From Chelonoidis abingdonii (lineage: Eukaryota > Chordata > Testudines > Testudinidae), in assembly GCF_003597395.2 (NCBI RefSeq), contig NC_133769.1, positions 181,694,566-181,758,565 of the forward strand: 64,000 nt of DNA, read 5' to 3'. A program made the position numbers and the translations under genes. Of the stretch, positions 35,425 to 45,784 are shown piece by piece. Every line of letters begins with the position of its first letter. Within the stretch, counting starts at the first letter, position 1. The notes below the pieces were generated by a model. It was not told the DNA's origin, searched no databases, and saw only the letters and a list, made by a program, of their open reading frames with translations.

Positions 35425-36801
35425 TCAGTCATCTGCCCCCACTGAGAACAGCCTAGCTTCATCCTTTTTGGAACCCCCATTCAGGTAGTTGAAGGCTGCT
35501 ATCAAATCCTCCCTCACTCTTTTCTTCTGCAGATTAAATAAGTCCAGTTCCGTCAGTCTCTCCTCATAAGTCATGTGCCCCAGCCCCCTAATCATTTTTG
35601 TTGCCCTCCGCTGGACTCTTTCCAAGTTGTCCACATCCTTTCTCTACTGGGGGGCCCAAAACTGGATGCAATATTCCAGATGGGGCCTCACTAGTGCTGA
35701 ACAGAGGGGAATAATTACTTCTCTCAATCTGCTGGCAGTGCTCCAACTAATGCAGCCTAATATGCCATTAGCCTTCTTGGCAACAAGAGCACACTGTTGA
35801 TTCATATCCAGCTTCTCATCCACTGCAATCCTCAGGTACTTTTCTGCAGAACTGCCACTTAGACAATAGGTCCCCAGCCTGTAGCAGTGCATGGGATTCT
35901 TTTGTCCTAAGTGCAGGACTCTGCACTTGTCCTTGTTACACCTCATCAGATTTCATTTGGCCCAATCCTCCAATTTATATAAGTCACTCTGGACCCTATC
36001 CCTACCCTCCAGCATATCTACCTCTCCTCCAGCTTAATGTCATCTGTGAACTTGCTGAGGTTGCAATTCATCCCATCACCCAGATCATTAATGAAGACGT
36101 GGAACAAAACTGGCCCCAGAACCAACTCCTGGGGCACTCTGCTTGAAACAGGCTGCCAACTAGGCATCGAGCCATTGATCACTACCCGTTGAGCCAGATC
36201 AGGGGTCAGCAACCTTTCGGAAGTGGTGTGCCGAGTCTTCATTTACTCACTCTGATTTAAGGTTTTGCATGCCAGTAATACATTTTAACGTTTTTAGAAG
36301 GTCTCTTTCTATAAGTCTATAATATATAACTAAACTATTGATGTATGTAAAGTAAATAAGGTTTTTTAAATGTTTAAGAAGCTTAATTTAAAATTAAATT
36401 AAAATGCAGAGCCCCCCAGACTGGTGGCCAGGACCCAGGCAGTGGGAGTGCCACTGAAAATCAGCTCGCGTGCCGCCTTCAGCACGCCTGCCATAGGTTG
36501 CTTACCCTTGAGATAGATGATCTAGGCAGCTTTATATCCATGTTACAGTCCATTAATTCAATCCATACTTTTTTAACTTGCTGGCAAGTGTACTGTGGGA
36601 GACCATATCAAAAACTTTGCTAAAGTCAAGATACATCACATCCACCACTTTTCCCATAACCACAGAGCCAGTTATCTCATCACAGAAGGCAATCAGGTTA
36701 GTCAGGGATGACTTGCCCTTGGTGAATCCATGTTGACTGTTCCTAATCATCTTCCTCTCCTCCAAGTGCTTCAAAATGGATTCCTTGAGGACCTGCTTCA
36801 T
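35425..36801 (-). pseudogene. CR1 ORF2 RT remnant within the nested copy
   Basis: Four broken frames cover the RT and C-terminal region: 36553-36801 (motif A region), 36018-36242 (VPQELVLGPVLF; the usual GVPQGS is altered, and the FADD position reads FTDD), 35644-35946 and 35425-35634 (RVQRRATKMIRGLGHMTYEE). A hAT insertion separates the first two. This is one of the longest RT remnants in the window, but it is clearly dead. Confidence 0.8.
36200..36510. mobile_element. hAT-type non-autonomous element (311 bp)
   Basis: The left terminus CAGGGGTCAGCAACCT matches the right terminus in reverse (CAAGGGTAAGCAACCT, 13 of 16). The 8-bp flanks AGCCAGAT (36192-36199) and AGATAGAT (36511-36518) agree at 6 of 8, a decayed duplication. 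Removing the element rejoins CR1 sequence that is continuous in the copy at 2150-2170. The interior is AT-rich and then GC-rich, with no coding sequence. Confidence 0.8.
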
Positions 36802-37720
36802 GATTCTTCCAGGGACTGAGGTGAGCTGACTGGTCTGTAGTTCCCCTGATTCTCCTTCTTCCCTTTTTTAAAGATGGGCAATATATTTGCCTTTTTCCAA
36901 TTATCTGGGACCTCTCCTCATTTTTTCAAAGGTAATGGCCAATGGCTCTGCAATCACATCAGCCAACTCCCTCAGCACCCTCAGATGAATTGCATCCAGC
37001 CAGATAGACTTGTGCATGCCCAGCTTTTCTAACTAGTCCTTAACCTGTTCTTTCACCACTGAGAGCTGTTAATCATCTCCTCATACTGTGCTTCCCAGTG
37101 CAGCGGTCTGGGAGCTGACCTTGTCTGTGAAGACAGAGGCAAAAAAAGCATTAAGTACTCCAGCTTTTTCCACATCATCAGTCACTAGGTTGCCTCCCCC
37201 ATTCAGTAAGGGACCCACACTTTCCCTGACCTTCTTCTTGTTGCTAACATACTGCTAGAAACCCTTCTTATTACCCTTCATATTCCTTACTAGCTGCAAC
37301 TCCAATTGTGCTTTAGCCTTCCTGATTACACCTCTTCATGCTCGAGCAACATTTTTATATTCCTCCCTAGTCATCTGTCCAAGTATCCATGTCTTGTAAG
37401 CTTCCTTTTTGTGTTTAAGCTCACTGAAGCTTTCTCTGTGAAGCCAAGATGGTCGCTAGCCATATTGGCTATTCTTTCTGCATAATGGGATGGTTTGTTC
37501 TTGCACCCTCAATAAAATTTATTTAAAATACAGCCAGCTCTCCTGGACTCCTTCCCCCTCATATTAGCCTCCCAGGGGATCCTGCCCATTCAGTTCCGTG
37601 AGGGAGTCAAAGTCTGCCTTTCTGAAGTCCAGGGTCCATATTCTGCTGCTCTACTTTCTTCCTTTTGTCAAGATCCTGAAGTTGACCATCTCTTGGTCAC
37701 TGCTGCCCACTTCTACTTCC

Positions 37721-38010
37721 CCAATGAGAGCTGTGGGAAGCAGCACGGGTGAAGGAATATACTGGCCATGGCTTCCCGCCGCCCCTATTGGCCTGGGATG
37801 GTGAACCGTGGCCAGTAGGAGCCACAATCGGCCAAACCTGCTGACGCAGCAGGTAAACAAACTGGCCCACCCAGCCAGGGTGCTTACCTTGGCGAGCTGC
37901 GTGCCAGAGGTTGCCAACCCCTGGACAAATTCATTCAAAGTTCATACAATGACTGGGAATTGAAAAAGCAGGAAAGCTATGTTTTCCCTTCCAATCTATA
38001 AATAAAAAAC
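37721..38010 (+). repeat. Duplicated segment, copy 2 (hAT right half plus flank)
   Basis: The right half of a hAT element (37721-37922, ending GCCAACCCCTG) plus about 88 bp of flank match 31480-31771 in the same orientation. The hAT left half is missing: sequence passes directly from minus-strand CR1 into the hAT middle at about 37721. Because non-hAT flank is shared, this is a copy of that locus (or of a shared larger repeat), not an independent hAT insertion. Confidence 0.85.
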
Positions 38011-38423
38011 ATGGCACATCCTGTGCAGGTCACAACAGCTGATCGCTCACTATCCATAATGTCTTCCTTCTAAAAGCCTTCTCAGATGTTGTATTTACTG
38101 CTCACAAAAACCTGAAAGGCAAAAAAATACTCTGTTGGAACTTCCCTCAGTCAAACGTCCTCTGTTTGCCTGTCCTCTGTTCGCTGCCCATTTGGTTCAC
38201 AACTGATTGCTTTTTTATAAGGCTGCTGGCTCGAAGTCTTCCCTCCAATCAACCACTCAAGGCCCACCTGGAACAAAGCACTCCCAATTCACACTTTTCA
38301 AACAAACTATGGTCAAACAGTCACACTTTTCAAACAAACAAACAAACAAACAAACACACACATACACACACAGTCAAACAGTCCCTGCAAGTAGCTCCAG
38401 TCAAACAAATGGTTACAGTAGAC
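38011..38423. other. Unclassified block inside the CR1 split
   Basis: Contains ACTGATTGCTTTTTTATAAG (38201), an internal repeat of CACACTTTTCAAACAAAC (38292 and 38323), a (CAAA)n run at 38331-38353 and CA-rich sequence to 38372. It ends exactly where the host CR1 resumes after AGAT. It may be an LTR piece or part of the inserted unit. No protein motif. Confidence 0.5.
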
Positions 38424-39403
38424 AGATAGCTCAGTCCAAAGCAGACTGTGAAGAGCTGCAATGGGATCTCTCAAAACTGGGTGACTGGGCAACAAAATGG
38501 CAGATGAAATTGAATGTTGATAAATGCAAAGTAATGCACATTGGAAAACATAATCCAAACTATAAATATAAAATGATAGGGTCTAAATTTGCTGTTACCA
38601 CTCAAAACAGAGATTTTGGAGTCATTGTGGATAGTTCTCTAAAACACATTCACTCAATGTGCAGCAGCAGTCAAAAAAGCGAGCAGAATGTTGTGAATTA
38701 TTAAGAAATGGATAGATAATAAGACAGAAAATATCATATTGCCGCTATATAAATCCATGCTATGCTCACATCTTGAACACTGCATGCAGTTCTGGTTACT
38801 CCATCTCAGAAAAGATATATTAGAATTGGAAAAGTTACAGAGAAGGGCAACAAAAATAATTAGGGGTACGCAACAGCTTCCATATGAGGAGAGATTAATA
38901 ATACTGGGACTTTTCAGCTTGGGAAAGCGATAACTAATGGGGGACATGATAGAGGTCTATAAAATCATGACTGGTGTGGAGAAAGTAAATAAGTGTTATT
39001 TACTCCTCATATCACAAGAACTAGGAGTCACCAAATGAAATTAATAGGCAGCAGGTTTAAAACAAACAAATGCTAGTATTTTTTCACATAACTCACAGTC
39101 AACCTGAAGAACTCTTTGCTAGAGGATGCTGTGAAGGCAAAGACTAACAGGGTTAATAAAAGATTTAGATAAATTCATGGAGGATAGGTCTATCAATGGC
39201 TATTAAACCAGGATGGACAGGGATGGTGTCCCTAGCCTCTGTTTGCCAGAAGCTGAGAATAGGCGACAGGGAATGGATCACTTGGTGATTACCTGTTCTG
39301 TTCATTCCCTCTGGGGCACCTGGCATTGGCCCCCATTGGAAGACAGGACGCTGGGCTAGGTAGATCTTTGGTCTGACCCAGTATGGCTGTTCTTTGTTCT
39401 TAA
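38424..39403 (+). mobile_element. CR1 LINE, plus strand, right part of a split copy
   Basis: Continuation of the CR1 broken at 35163. The sequence resumes with AGATAGCTCAGTCCAAAGCA, giving the RT thumb and C-terminal codons (in 38207-38704 and 38739-38933, with LEKLQRRATKIIRG). It continues through the 3' untranslated region to GACCCAGTATGGCTGTTCTT near 39395. The 3' end family is the same as at 7070 and 14787 (AAGAACA type). No intact frame remains. Confidence 0.9.
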
Positions 39404-40331
39404 AAGAATATCTGTGACTGAATCCAGGGACTAGATAGAAAGTAAATGCATACAGCATTGTGCTATCCAATTTCAGCCTCTAGATGTTCAATCACACTCC
39501 AGGAGACCAAAGGTCAAATCTGTTAAGGAAGAGGACTCAAAGGACCAATAAGTCTTCTCTCGAGTAAAGGAGAAACTTGAAGCAAGACCAATCATCATTT
39601 GAATGTAAAATTACTGTAGTCTTCTAAAAGTTTTAATTACATAGGGCCATATCCTGATATTTTTCTTCACATTCAGGAATGTCCACGAGTTGTCTTATTG
39701 ATTTCATACTCTTCATGGAGTATGATACTTACATGCTAAGTATAAAGAAAGCATGGGAGAAGCAGACTAACAGATAATTAAACCTGGCATCATTGCCAGA
39801 GCAACGGAAATGGATGACATTGCAACAACAGACTGGAGTTTCAGTTCTTGTGTTTCACTTATAGAATTGCAAATTTTAAACGTGGAACAACATATTATCC
39901 TTTATATGTATAAAAAATAAGAGCAGTTACAAAGTGAATCACTTACTAATGTGTGTGCCTAATATTATAAAACTTCTGGGGAGCGAGAAAGTCAAGTTTT
40001 TAAGATTTTTTTCTCTTCCAGTGAATTTCTGGGGGTTGGAAAAAATCAAAACAACTCTATGAATAAGCATATGACTCTTAGTAGACACAAAGTGCACAGC
40101 TTCCTTCTCAATTAAGAAAGTATATCTTTTAGATAGTCATTTTTCTGGCGATTATTGCACTTCAATGACGAAATAGAAAACTATTTTTGGAATATAATTT
40201 AGTTTATGATTATGATCTTGCTTTTATTGATAAGCACTAGAATGTGCATGAATGAAACTGTCTAAATCAATAATAATAATGTAAATTTCAAGTAGAACAT
40301 TTCAGTATATATGCATAAGCATTGCCTAACA
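39404..40331. other. Unassigned AT-rich stretch
   Basis: No gene or transposon terminus recognised. It ends at the left duplication (40324-40331) of a hAT element. Confidence 0.5.
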
Positions 40332-40830
40332 CAATGGTGCACAAACTGTCGGGTGCACCCCTGTAGGAGTGTGTGGAGGAATGTTAGGGGGGCGCATGCT
40401 GATGCCGGGTGGCTTGTGCCAGTCCCACACAGCACGTCCTGGGCCAGCCTCCACAAGGGGTGGGGAGGGAGCATCACTTCCACCCCGACTTATCTCAGCA
40501 GGCCACTCAGCCTGTGGGTCAGTGTCCCGTGCCAATTTCCACTCCTGGTAGCCTCTGTGCTCAGTGCTGGCTCTACCCACAGATACTGTTGCATGTGTCT
40601 CTCCACACCCTGAAAACCCAAGGGTGGAGGGGCAGAGGAGCAGGTAATGGCCTTGCCCTAGTGGTGCTGCCTGGCTGCAAGTTAGAAGCAGCCAGCTGCT
40701 GAAGAAGCTGGGCTGTGCAATAATGGTGACAGGGCATGGACAGGTTCCATTAATGGTAAGGGGCAAATGTGGACAGATTCCATTAATGTTAACGGGGGTG
40801 TGGGGGAATGGAAAAGTTTGCGTACCACTG
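40332..40830. mobile_element. hAT-type non-autonomous element (499 bp)
   Basis: The left terminus CAATGGTGCACAAACT and the reverse of the right terminus CAGTGGTACGCAAACT match at 13 of 16. A perfect 8-bp duplication, GCCTAACA (40324-40331 and 40831-40838), has a central TA as in Buster-type hATs. The interior is GC-rich, which explains the long but meaningless overlapping frames on both strands (for example 40326-40766 minus). A short internal duplication, GACAGGTTCCATTAATGGTAA / GACAGATTCCATTAATGTTAA, lies at about 40739 and 40773. Confidence 0.9.
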
Positions 40831-40945
40831 GCCTAACAGCCCTGATTAACAAGGAATTATAAAAAGACTAGTTTGGTTAAAACATCATCCCCCAAGAGTA
40901 CTGAAGACATTTCTGAACCTCTCTGACACAGCATAATCATGAGGA

Positions 40946-41168
40946 AGGATGATCTAGTAATTAAGACCTTGGGAGGCTTGTGTTTGATTTCCTACTCTAC
41001 CACAAACTTCCTCTGTGACCTTGGGAAGTCACTTAGCTTCTCTGTCCCTCAATTCCCCATCTGTAAAATGGGGATACTCTCACTTCCCTACTCCACAGGG
41101 GTGCTGTGAGGAAAAATATGTTGAAGATTATGAAGTGCTTTGAAATTTACTGATGAGAAGTGCTATTA
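40946..41168 (+). mobile_element. MIR-type SINE
   Basis: A fairly complete MIR-like element: a degraded tRNA-type head (GATGATCTAGTAATTAAGAC), the core CCTCTGTGACCTTGGGAAGT (41010), CACTTAGCTTCTCTGTCCCT, CATCTGTAAAATGGGGATAC, and the tail with GTGCTGTGAGGA and AAGTGCTTTGAAATTTACTG. It ends near 41168. Non-coding. Confidence 0.8.
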
Positions 41169-41468
41169 AAAATAAATAATAGAGGGCTCCAACACTGAAA
41201 AAAATATTGTTCATAAAAAGGAACAAGTTATTCCTCCAACAAAGGGCACTAATATGATGAAAAACGTTTCTTCTCATTTCAGGGCTAGGCAAGAGAAGGT
41301 CCTTCAAAATCTTCCTTTATTTCCATACTCCCTCAAAGGTTCTGTGTTGGTTGAACCCACATTTTCAAAGGAATCTCCATTTCGACTCCTCAGATAGCCT
41401 CTTTGATTATCCAAAGGATGTCATTACAGAGTATGGCACTTCCTCTTCCTGAGATATTGAGAATACAC
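41169..41468. other. Unassigned stretch
   Basis: No recognised gene or repeat end between the MIR and the foldback repeat. Confidence 0.5.
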
Positions 41469-41625
41469 AAAAACAACAAGGAGGCCTTGTGGCACTTTAG
41501 AGACTAACAAATTTATTTGGGCATAAGTTTCCATGGGCTAGTCTCTAAGGTGCCACAAGGCCTCCTTGTTGTTTTTGCTGATATAGACTAACATGGCTAC
41601 CCCTCTGAAACCTGATGAAGAAAAG
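41469..41625. repeat. Foldback of a turtle-type interspersed repeat, 37-bp arms
   Basis: Arm 1 (41469-41505) and arm 2 (41540-41576) are reverse complements at 36 of 37 positions, with a 34-base spacer that contains AACAAATTTATTTGGGCATA. Arm 2 continues into GCTGATATAGACTAACATGG and CCCCTCTGAAACC (to about 41610), the known tail of a common reptile repeat. So a truncated minus copy is joined head-to-head to a plus copy. A single-stranded form would make a strong hairpin. Non-coding. Confidence 0.85.
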
Positions 41626-41656
41626 ACATTATTTTTATTACAGTGATAGAAATGTG

Positions 41657-41752
41657 GAGGCCTGATTCTCTTCTCACTTATAATAGTATAAGTCAGCAGT
41701 AATGTCAGTGGAGTTGATGGGGTAACACTGGTGCAAAACAAGAACAGAACCA
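41657..41752. repeat. Foldback repeat (degraded)
   Basis: GAGGCCTGATTCTCTTCTCAC at the left is mirrored imperfectly by GTGCAAAACAAGAACAGAAC at the right, around a centre with AGTGGAGTTGATGG. It is another member of the short palindromic repeat class. Confidence 0.45.
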
Positions 41753-42974
41753 GCCTCAAAGAGAGCACAACCAGCACCAAAGTGAGGGGGAGATGATGTA
41801 CAGTAGTAAGAGAATCTAGTTGCTGAAATTGTTAATACATACACCATAAGAGTTAAGACATTTTATTTTGTTACATTGCATTTCTACTGCTTTTCTTTAA
41901 ATGCACAAGTGCACAGGCAGACAGACACAGGTACAGAGATATAAAGATTAAAAAAGATATCTTCTCTGATTAATTATCATTGCAATAAATTACAATTTAT
42001 GATCATTCTTTAGGGGGAGAAAAGTCAACAGCTTGTAAGGTCAGCAGTTTTCCTACCAAGAAATGCTGAGAACCCAGCTACTGTATGCAAAATAGTGTTT
42101 AAACTTGTTTTGAATTAGGTGTCCTCTATTCCTCAAGGAAAAATGCTGATAATTAAAAAGGAGAAGGCTGAAAAAAGAGAGAGAGAAATAATGCTGACAA
42201 AAAATATTGCTCAAGGTAAAATACTTCCATCAGATCCACATGTAGTTGTCACCAAAAAGTGTTTTAAGTGTGAATTCATGTGGGTTGAAATGCTTAAATG
42301 AGAATATGCAGTTTTCCTAATAGTAAACAAAAAAATGTTTTTGACTCCTGATTTTCTTATATTCTGAGTTTCTTATGTTGGAATTTATAATGGGATTACG
42401 GTTTGCACAAAAAAGCCTATATTTAGAACAAAGCGTACTTTTTACTATTCTGATGTGGCATGTGAAAAATGTGAACTGAAGTCCATTTTAAAAGCATCAG
42501 ACATTCCCCTCCATAAATGAAATGATCTAAAATGCTTAAGAATAAATAAGTATCACAGCTTTTTTTTTTAATAGATGCTCTATTTGGAAAAAGGATGGAT
42601 ATCTTTACTTTGTCACTTTCTCATACTATACACATCTACTAATGAAAAGCTGGCATCATCTTACTCAACAAATCTGCTCTCTATATGATTCAGAGTCTAT
42701 TCTATCTGCTTTAGTGACAAAAAAAGTTGTTGCTACTTTTTATTGATCTGATTAATGTCAAAGAGAGCCTTTCCATTGACATAAATGGGATAAGAAACTT
42801 AATCCTGCAGAGCATAGAGAGAAAGCTGAATTATTTTCGAGCTTGTGCAGCATCAGTAAAACTGTTATGTGTGGAATCTTTACTACCACCAATGATATGC
42901 AAGCCGGAAAGAATTCAGCTTAGTTTTCTTCTTTGAATTTTATTAAGTTTGAAAACAAAGGGCTTGCCAATACC
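41753..42974. other. AT-rich stretch, nothing recognised
   Basis: No genes or repeat termini recognised. A 60-codon K/E-rich plus frame (42119-42301) and a 69-codon frame (42727-42936) lack splice or domain support. Confidence 0.5.
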
Positions 42975-43012
42975 CACTGAAGTCAATGGAAAGATTTCCA
43001 TTGACTTTAATG
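42975..43012. repeat. Palindromic short repeat
   Basis: CACTGAAGTCAATGGAAA is followed after two bases by TTTCCATTGACTTTAATG, its inverted counterpart with two mismatches. The flanks (GGGCTTGCCAATAC and TGTGGATCAGACTT) fit the longer foldback family also seen at 23794. Confidence 0.65.
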
Positions 43013-43065
43013 GACTGTGGATCAGACTTTAACTATATTATATTACGTCACTTGTTAATCACATC

Positions 43066-43796
43066 TGTCATAAACAGATAGTTAAGGGTTAATGCTTCTT
43101 TACCTGTAAAGGGTTAAGAAGCTCACCTAGCCTAGCTGACACCTGACCAGAGGAACCAATGCGGGAACAAGATGTTTCAAAAGGAAGGAGGGAAGTTTTC
43201 CTTTGTTTAGAGTTTCAGTTTCAGCCGGAGTGAAAAAGATCAAGGAACCAGCCTCTTATCAGAGTAGTAAGTTTTAGAAAGGGATAAATAGGTTTATGTT
43301 TATTTTCTTTGTAACTTGTCTTGGTACCATTAAGGGAATTATCAAATTTGGGTATTCTTGTGTGTATTAAGATTTTTGCCCAGGGGAACATCCTCTGTGT
43401 TTTGAATCTATTGTCCGTGAGAGTAGCTGGTATGCTAATCTCTCCCAGAAGGTTTTCTTTTACCTTTCTTTTCTTTAATTAAAAGTCTTCTTTTTAAATA
43501 CCTGATTGATTTTTTCCTTGTTTTTAGATCCAAGGGGGTTGGATCTGGATCCATCGGGAGTTGGTGGGAGAAAGGTGGGGGGATGGCTACTTTCTCCTTG
43601 TTTTAAGATCCAAGGGGTTTGGATCTATGTTCACCAGGAAACTGGTGAAGTCTCTCAAGGCTACCCAGAGAAGAAAAGTAGTGCTTGGGACTGGTGGCAG
43701 CGATACCAGATCTAAGCTGGTAATTAAGTTTAGAAGTATCCATGCAGGTCCCAACATCTGTACCCTAAAGTTCGGAGTGGGGAAGGAACCTTGACA
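43066..43796 (+). mobile_element. Solo LTR of an LTR retroelement (731 bp)
   Basis: Starts TGTCATAAACAGATAG and ends GAACCTTGACA, giving the inverted terminal pair TGTCA/TGACA expected of an LTR. The 5-bp duplication ACATC lies on both sides (43061-43065 and 43797-43801). No internal gag/pol sequence and no partner LTR occur nearby, so this is a solo LTR left by recombination between two LTRs. A polyadenylation-like ATTAAA is at 43488. An internal duplication of about 30 bp with CTTGTTTT and AGATCCAAGG occurs at 43516 and 43595. Gypsy or endogenous-retrovirus origin cannot be told apart. Frames at 43506-43794 are chance. Confidence 0.85.
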
Positions 43797-43801
43797 ACAT
43801 C

Positions 43802-44599
43802 AATAACAATTTAATAAAAGGAAAGGGGAAAAAGGCAAAACTGGGATGATAATTATGAGTAAAATTAATATTGATTGTAACTGGAAATAACTTGGATTCT
43901 TCAATATTGTCAGCTGTGTAGATACCATCACTTTGGTTACATACGGATTTTATCATACACATTAGCTAACTAAGACATACAAAAGCGAAATCTAGCCATC
44001 AGTAAGACTGTATAAATTTAAGACACTCTCTGGAACACATATTGCACAAATGAATGAATTACAATGAGAAATAAATACATTACTTTTATCTGTGGCACAC
44101 AGAATTGCTGCATCAATGCTTGCGCTTTTTTGAAGCACAAGTTGAACTGGCCTTTCTCAGAAACACACTTCTCTCACAGTTTTTCAAAAGAATCATTTCT
44201 AAAAACAAATAAACTAATAATTATAAAGGAAAATTACTTTGTAACCATATTCACAAGCTTCACTGAAAAATTAATCCTTTTATTTAATGATTTATTTTTC
44301 ACTGTAGTTATTTTTTTTACAGTATGTGAACAAAACAGACTTCAATTTTCTTATCCAAAATAGGATGGTACCAGCTATTGATATGAATTTTGACTACAGT
44401 ATGACATATGGTCTGTACATATTACAAGTGAACCATGAAAACCCTCACTTCTTCAGTACTGAGATGCACCCACCTATCTCAGATGGAGGGGGGAGAGGAA
44501 AAAGGTATTCCTGATAATCCTAGGTAGTGAAAGAGTATCATCCTCAACTAAGGGCCAGGGCAATTGAGGGGATAATTAATGACAGAGTAGTAAACAGTA
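43802..44599. other. AT-rich stretch, nothing recognised
   Basis: No gene or repeat end recognised. A 99-codon plus-strand frame (44064-44363) is F/I/K-rich with no motif. Confidence 0.5.
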
Positions 44600-44803
44600 A
44601 TGAGGAGAATCCAACGCTGTAACTTTAAGACATGGTAAATTTTCCTCTACTTGAGGACTTCAAATCAAGACTGGGTGTCTTTCTAAAATATATGGGGAAG
44701 TTCAACCACAAACTGGTGGTCTATGTGCAAATCACTGAGCGAAATCTATGACTTATGTTCATATAGATGATCATAATGGTCCCTTCTGGTCTTAAAATCT
44801 ATG
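44600..44803 (+). mobile_element. CR1 LINE 3' end fragment
   Basis: An old plus-strand CR1 tail with GACTTCAAATCAAGACTGGG (44659), ATCATAATGGTCCCTTCTGG (44770) and TCTTAAAATCTATG at the end. It is diverged and non-coding. Confidence 0.65.
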
Positions 44804-44834
44804 GACACTTGCATAACTATAGATGGAGAGGGTC

Positions 44835-45170
44835 CAAACCAACAACTCCTGAAAAAGTAAATCATATCTGTCTAATCTATTAGCATTTTTAAAGTGTTGT
44901 TCAAAAAGTGGATATATTGGAGTTGCTGAACATATTTTTCAGCTTTTGACAAATTCCCTCTTAAGAAATCATTATCAAAAGAAAATAAATAACTAGGGAG
45001 CAAGGGGAAAGTTCTCCTAGGCATTAAGTGGCTAACTGATAGGAAACAAAAAGCCCCAACGAATGGATAAGGAAGTGGACAGAGAAAGTTGCTGAAGTTT
45101 GTGCGTGACATAAAACAGAGGAGAGCGGAGTACTAATACCTCTAAAACCTGACACGCTAACAAAAAGAGG
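44835..45170 (+). mobile_element. CR1 RT fragment, strongly decayed
   Basis: Recognisable pieces of the RT coding strand: CAGCTTTTGACAAATTCCCT (44940), corresponding to the AFDKVP segment, CTAACTGATAGGAAACAAAA, and AGTTTGTGCGTGACATAAAA corresponding to the FADD region. It follows a CR1 3' end rather than preceding it, so it is a separate or rearranged piece. Confidence 0.5.
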
Positions 45171-45239
45171 ATTATGAATCTCAATGGCAGATACATTTTT
45201 AATTGCATAAGTGTAAGGTTTTTAATAGTAAGAAAAAGA

Positions 45240-45510
45240 ACCTTAACACCAGAACTTCATCTACAAGTCCCTCACTCTCCTGTACCCATTCATGACTCCA
45301 CATCTTTTTTCAAACTGTAGCTGGTCTCTGGAACTTTCTGCAACTAAAATGTCACAAGACCTCTCCCTTCTTTGTTCATGCCAGAAACCCCTGAAAGTTT
45401 GACCCTGGCCCAGCCCCACAACTACTTATGTATTACTAGCTTGTATTTTAATATCTTGTGTAGCACAATACATTATTCTCCTCATGCATATGGTCTGTAA
45501 ATGCTGCAGG
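45240..45510 (+). mobile_element. Possible L2-like LINE 3' fragment
   Basis: Text such as TGGAACTTTCTGCAACTAAA and CAAGACCTCTCCCTTCTTTG resembles the C-terminal coding and 3' region of L2-type LINEs, as at 62385. Weak similarity, no frame, boundaries approximate. Confidence 0.35.
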
Positions 45511-45561
45511 GCATAGTTTATGTTTGTTGTCAGGCATACTGATCTATGCCTGGGACCACGA

Positions 45562-45781
45562 TCACTAACGTATGTTTGGATTCCTGAACCATCTTGCACC
45601 ATGGACAGCCCTCCCAGTGTGCAACAGCAAGGTACTCGGAACACAAGAGCCAAAGCTGAGACAACCAGATGTACCCATCACTGGAGGGGCCTCCAATGAA
45701 GAAGCTGTCCTGGAAATCTGTCATTGACAGTGTCAAACAGAGGCATGAAACTTGTGGCTCTGCTGCTTCTCCCTAGAGGAA
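45562..45781 (+). repeat. Dispersed repeat pair, copy 1
   Basis: About 220 bp that match 47975-48199 in the same orientation 2.4 kb away. Shared blocks include GGATTCCTGAA, CTTGCACCATGGA, CCAAAGCTGAGACA and AAATCTGTCATTGA. The family is unknown to me. Copy 2 keeps an open plus frame in the left part, but copy 1 does not. Confidence 0.7.
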
Positions 45782-45784
45782 AAT

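Larger units (their letters stand above)
35164..37722 (-). mobile_element. CR1 LINE, minus strand, nested in another CR1
   Basis: The 3' end is at the left (CACAGAATTATAGAAGATTA, 35164) and the element runs about 2.56 kb. It is a different CR1 subfamily from its host copy (3' end of the GGTTGGAAGAGACCTCAGG type, as at 1134). Minus-strand frames hold ORF2 in order: LVRPHLEYCIQFWAPQ (in 35644-35946), [19 protein letters not shown] (in 36018-36242), and HGFTKGKSSLTNLIAF with VMYLDFSKVFDM (in 36553-36801), then linker sequence to 37722. A hAT element (36200-36510) interrupts it. At 37722 it meets half a hAT element abruptly, so its 5' end was lost or rearranged. Confidence 0.88.

Noticed and set aside
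38331..38372. CRISPR-like repeats
   Set aside because: Simple (CAAA)n and CA repeats without spacers, in a vertebrate context.
40326..40766. 146-codon minus frame and overlapping plus frames
   Set aside because: Lies almost wholly inside a hAT element with perfect 8-bp duplications; GC-rich DNA gives few stops.
43506..43794. Plus frames in the solo LTR
   Set aside because: Reading through an LTR and its internal duplication; no retroviral motif.
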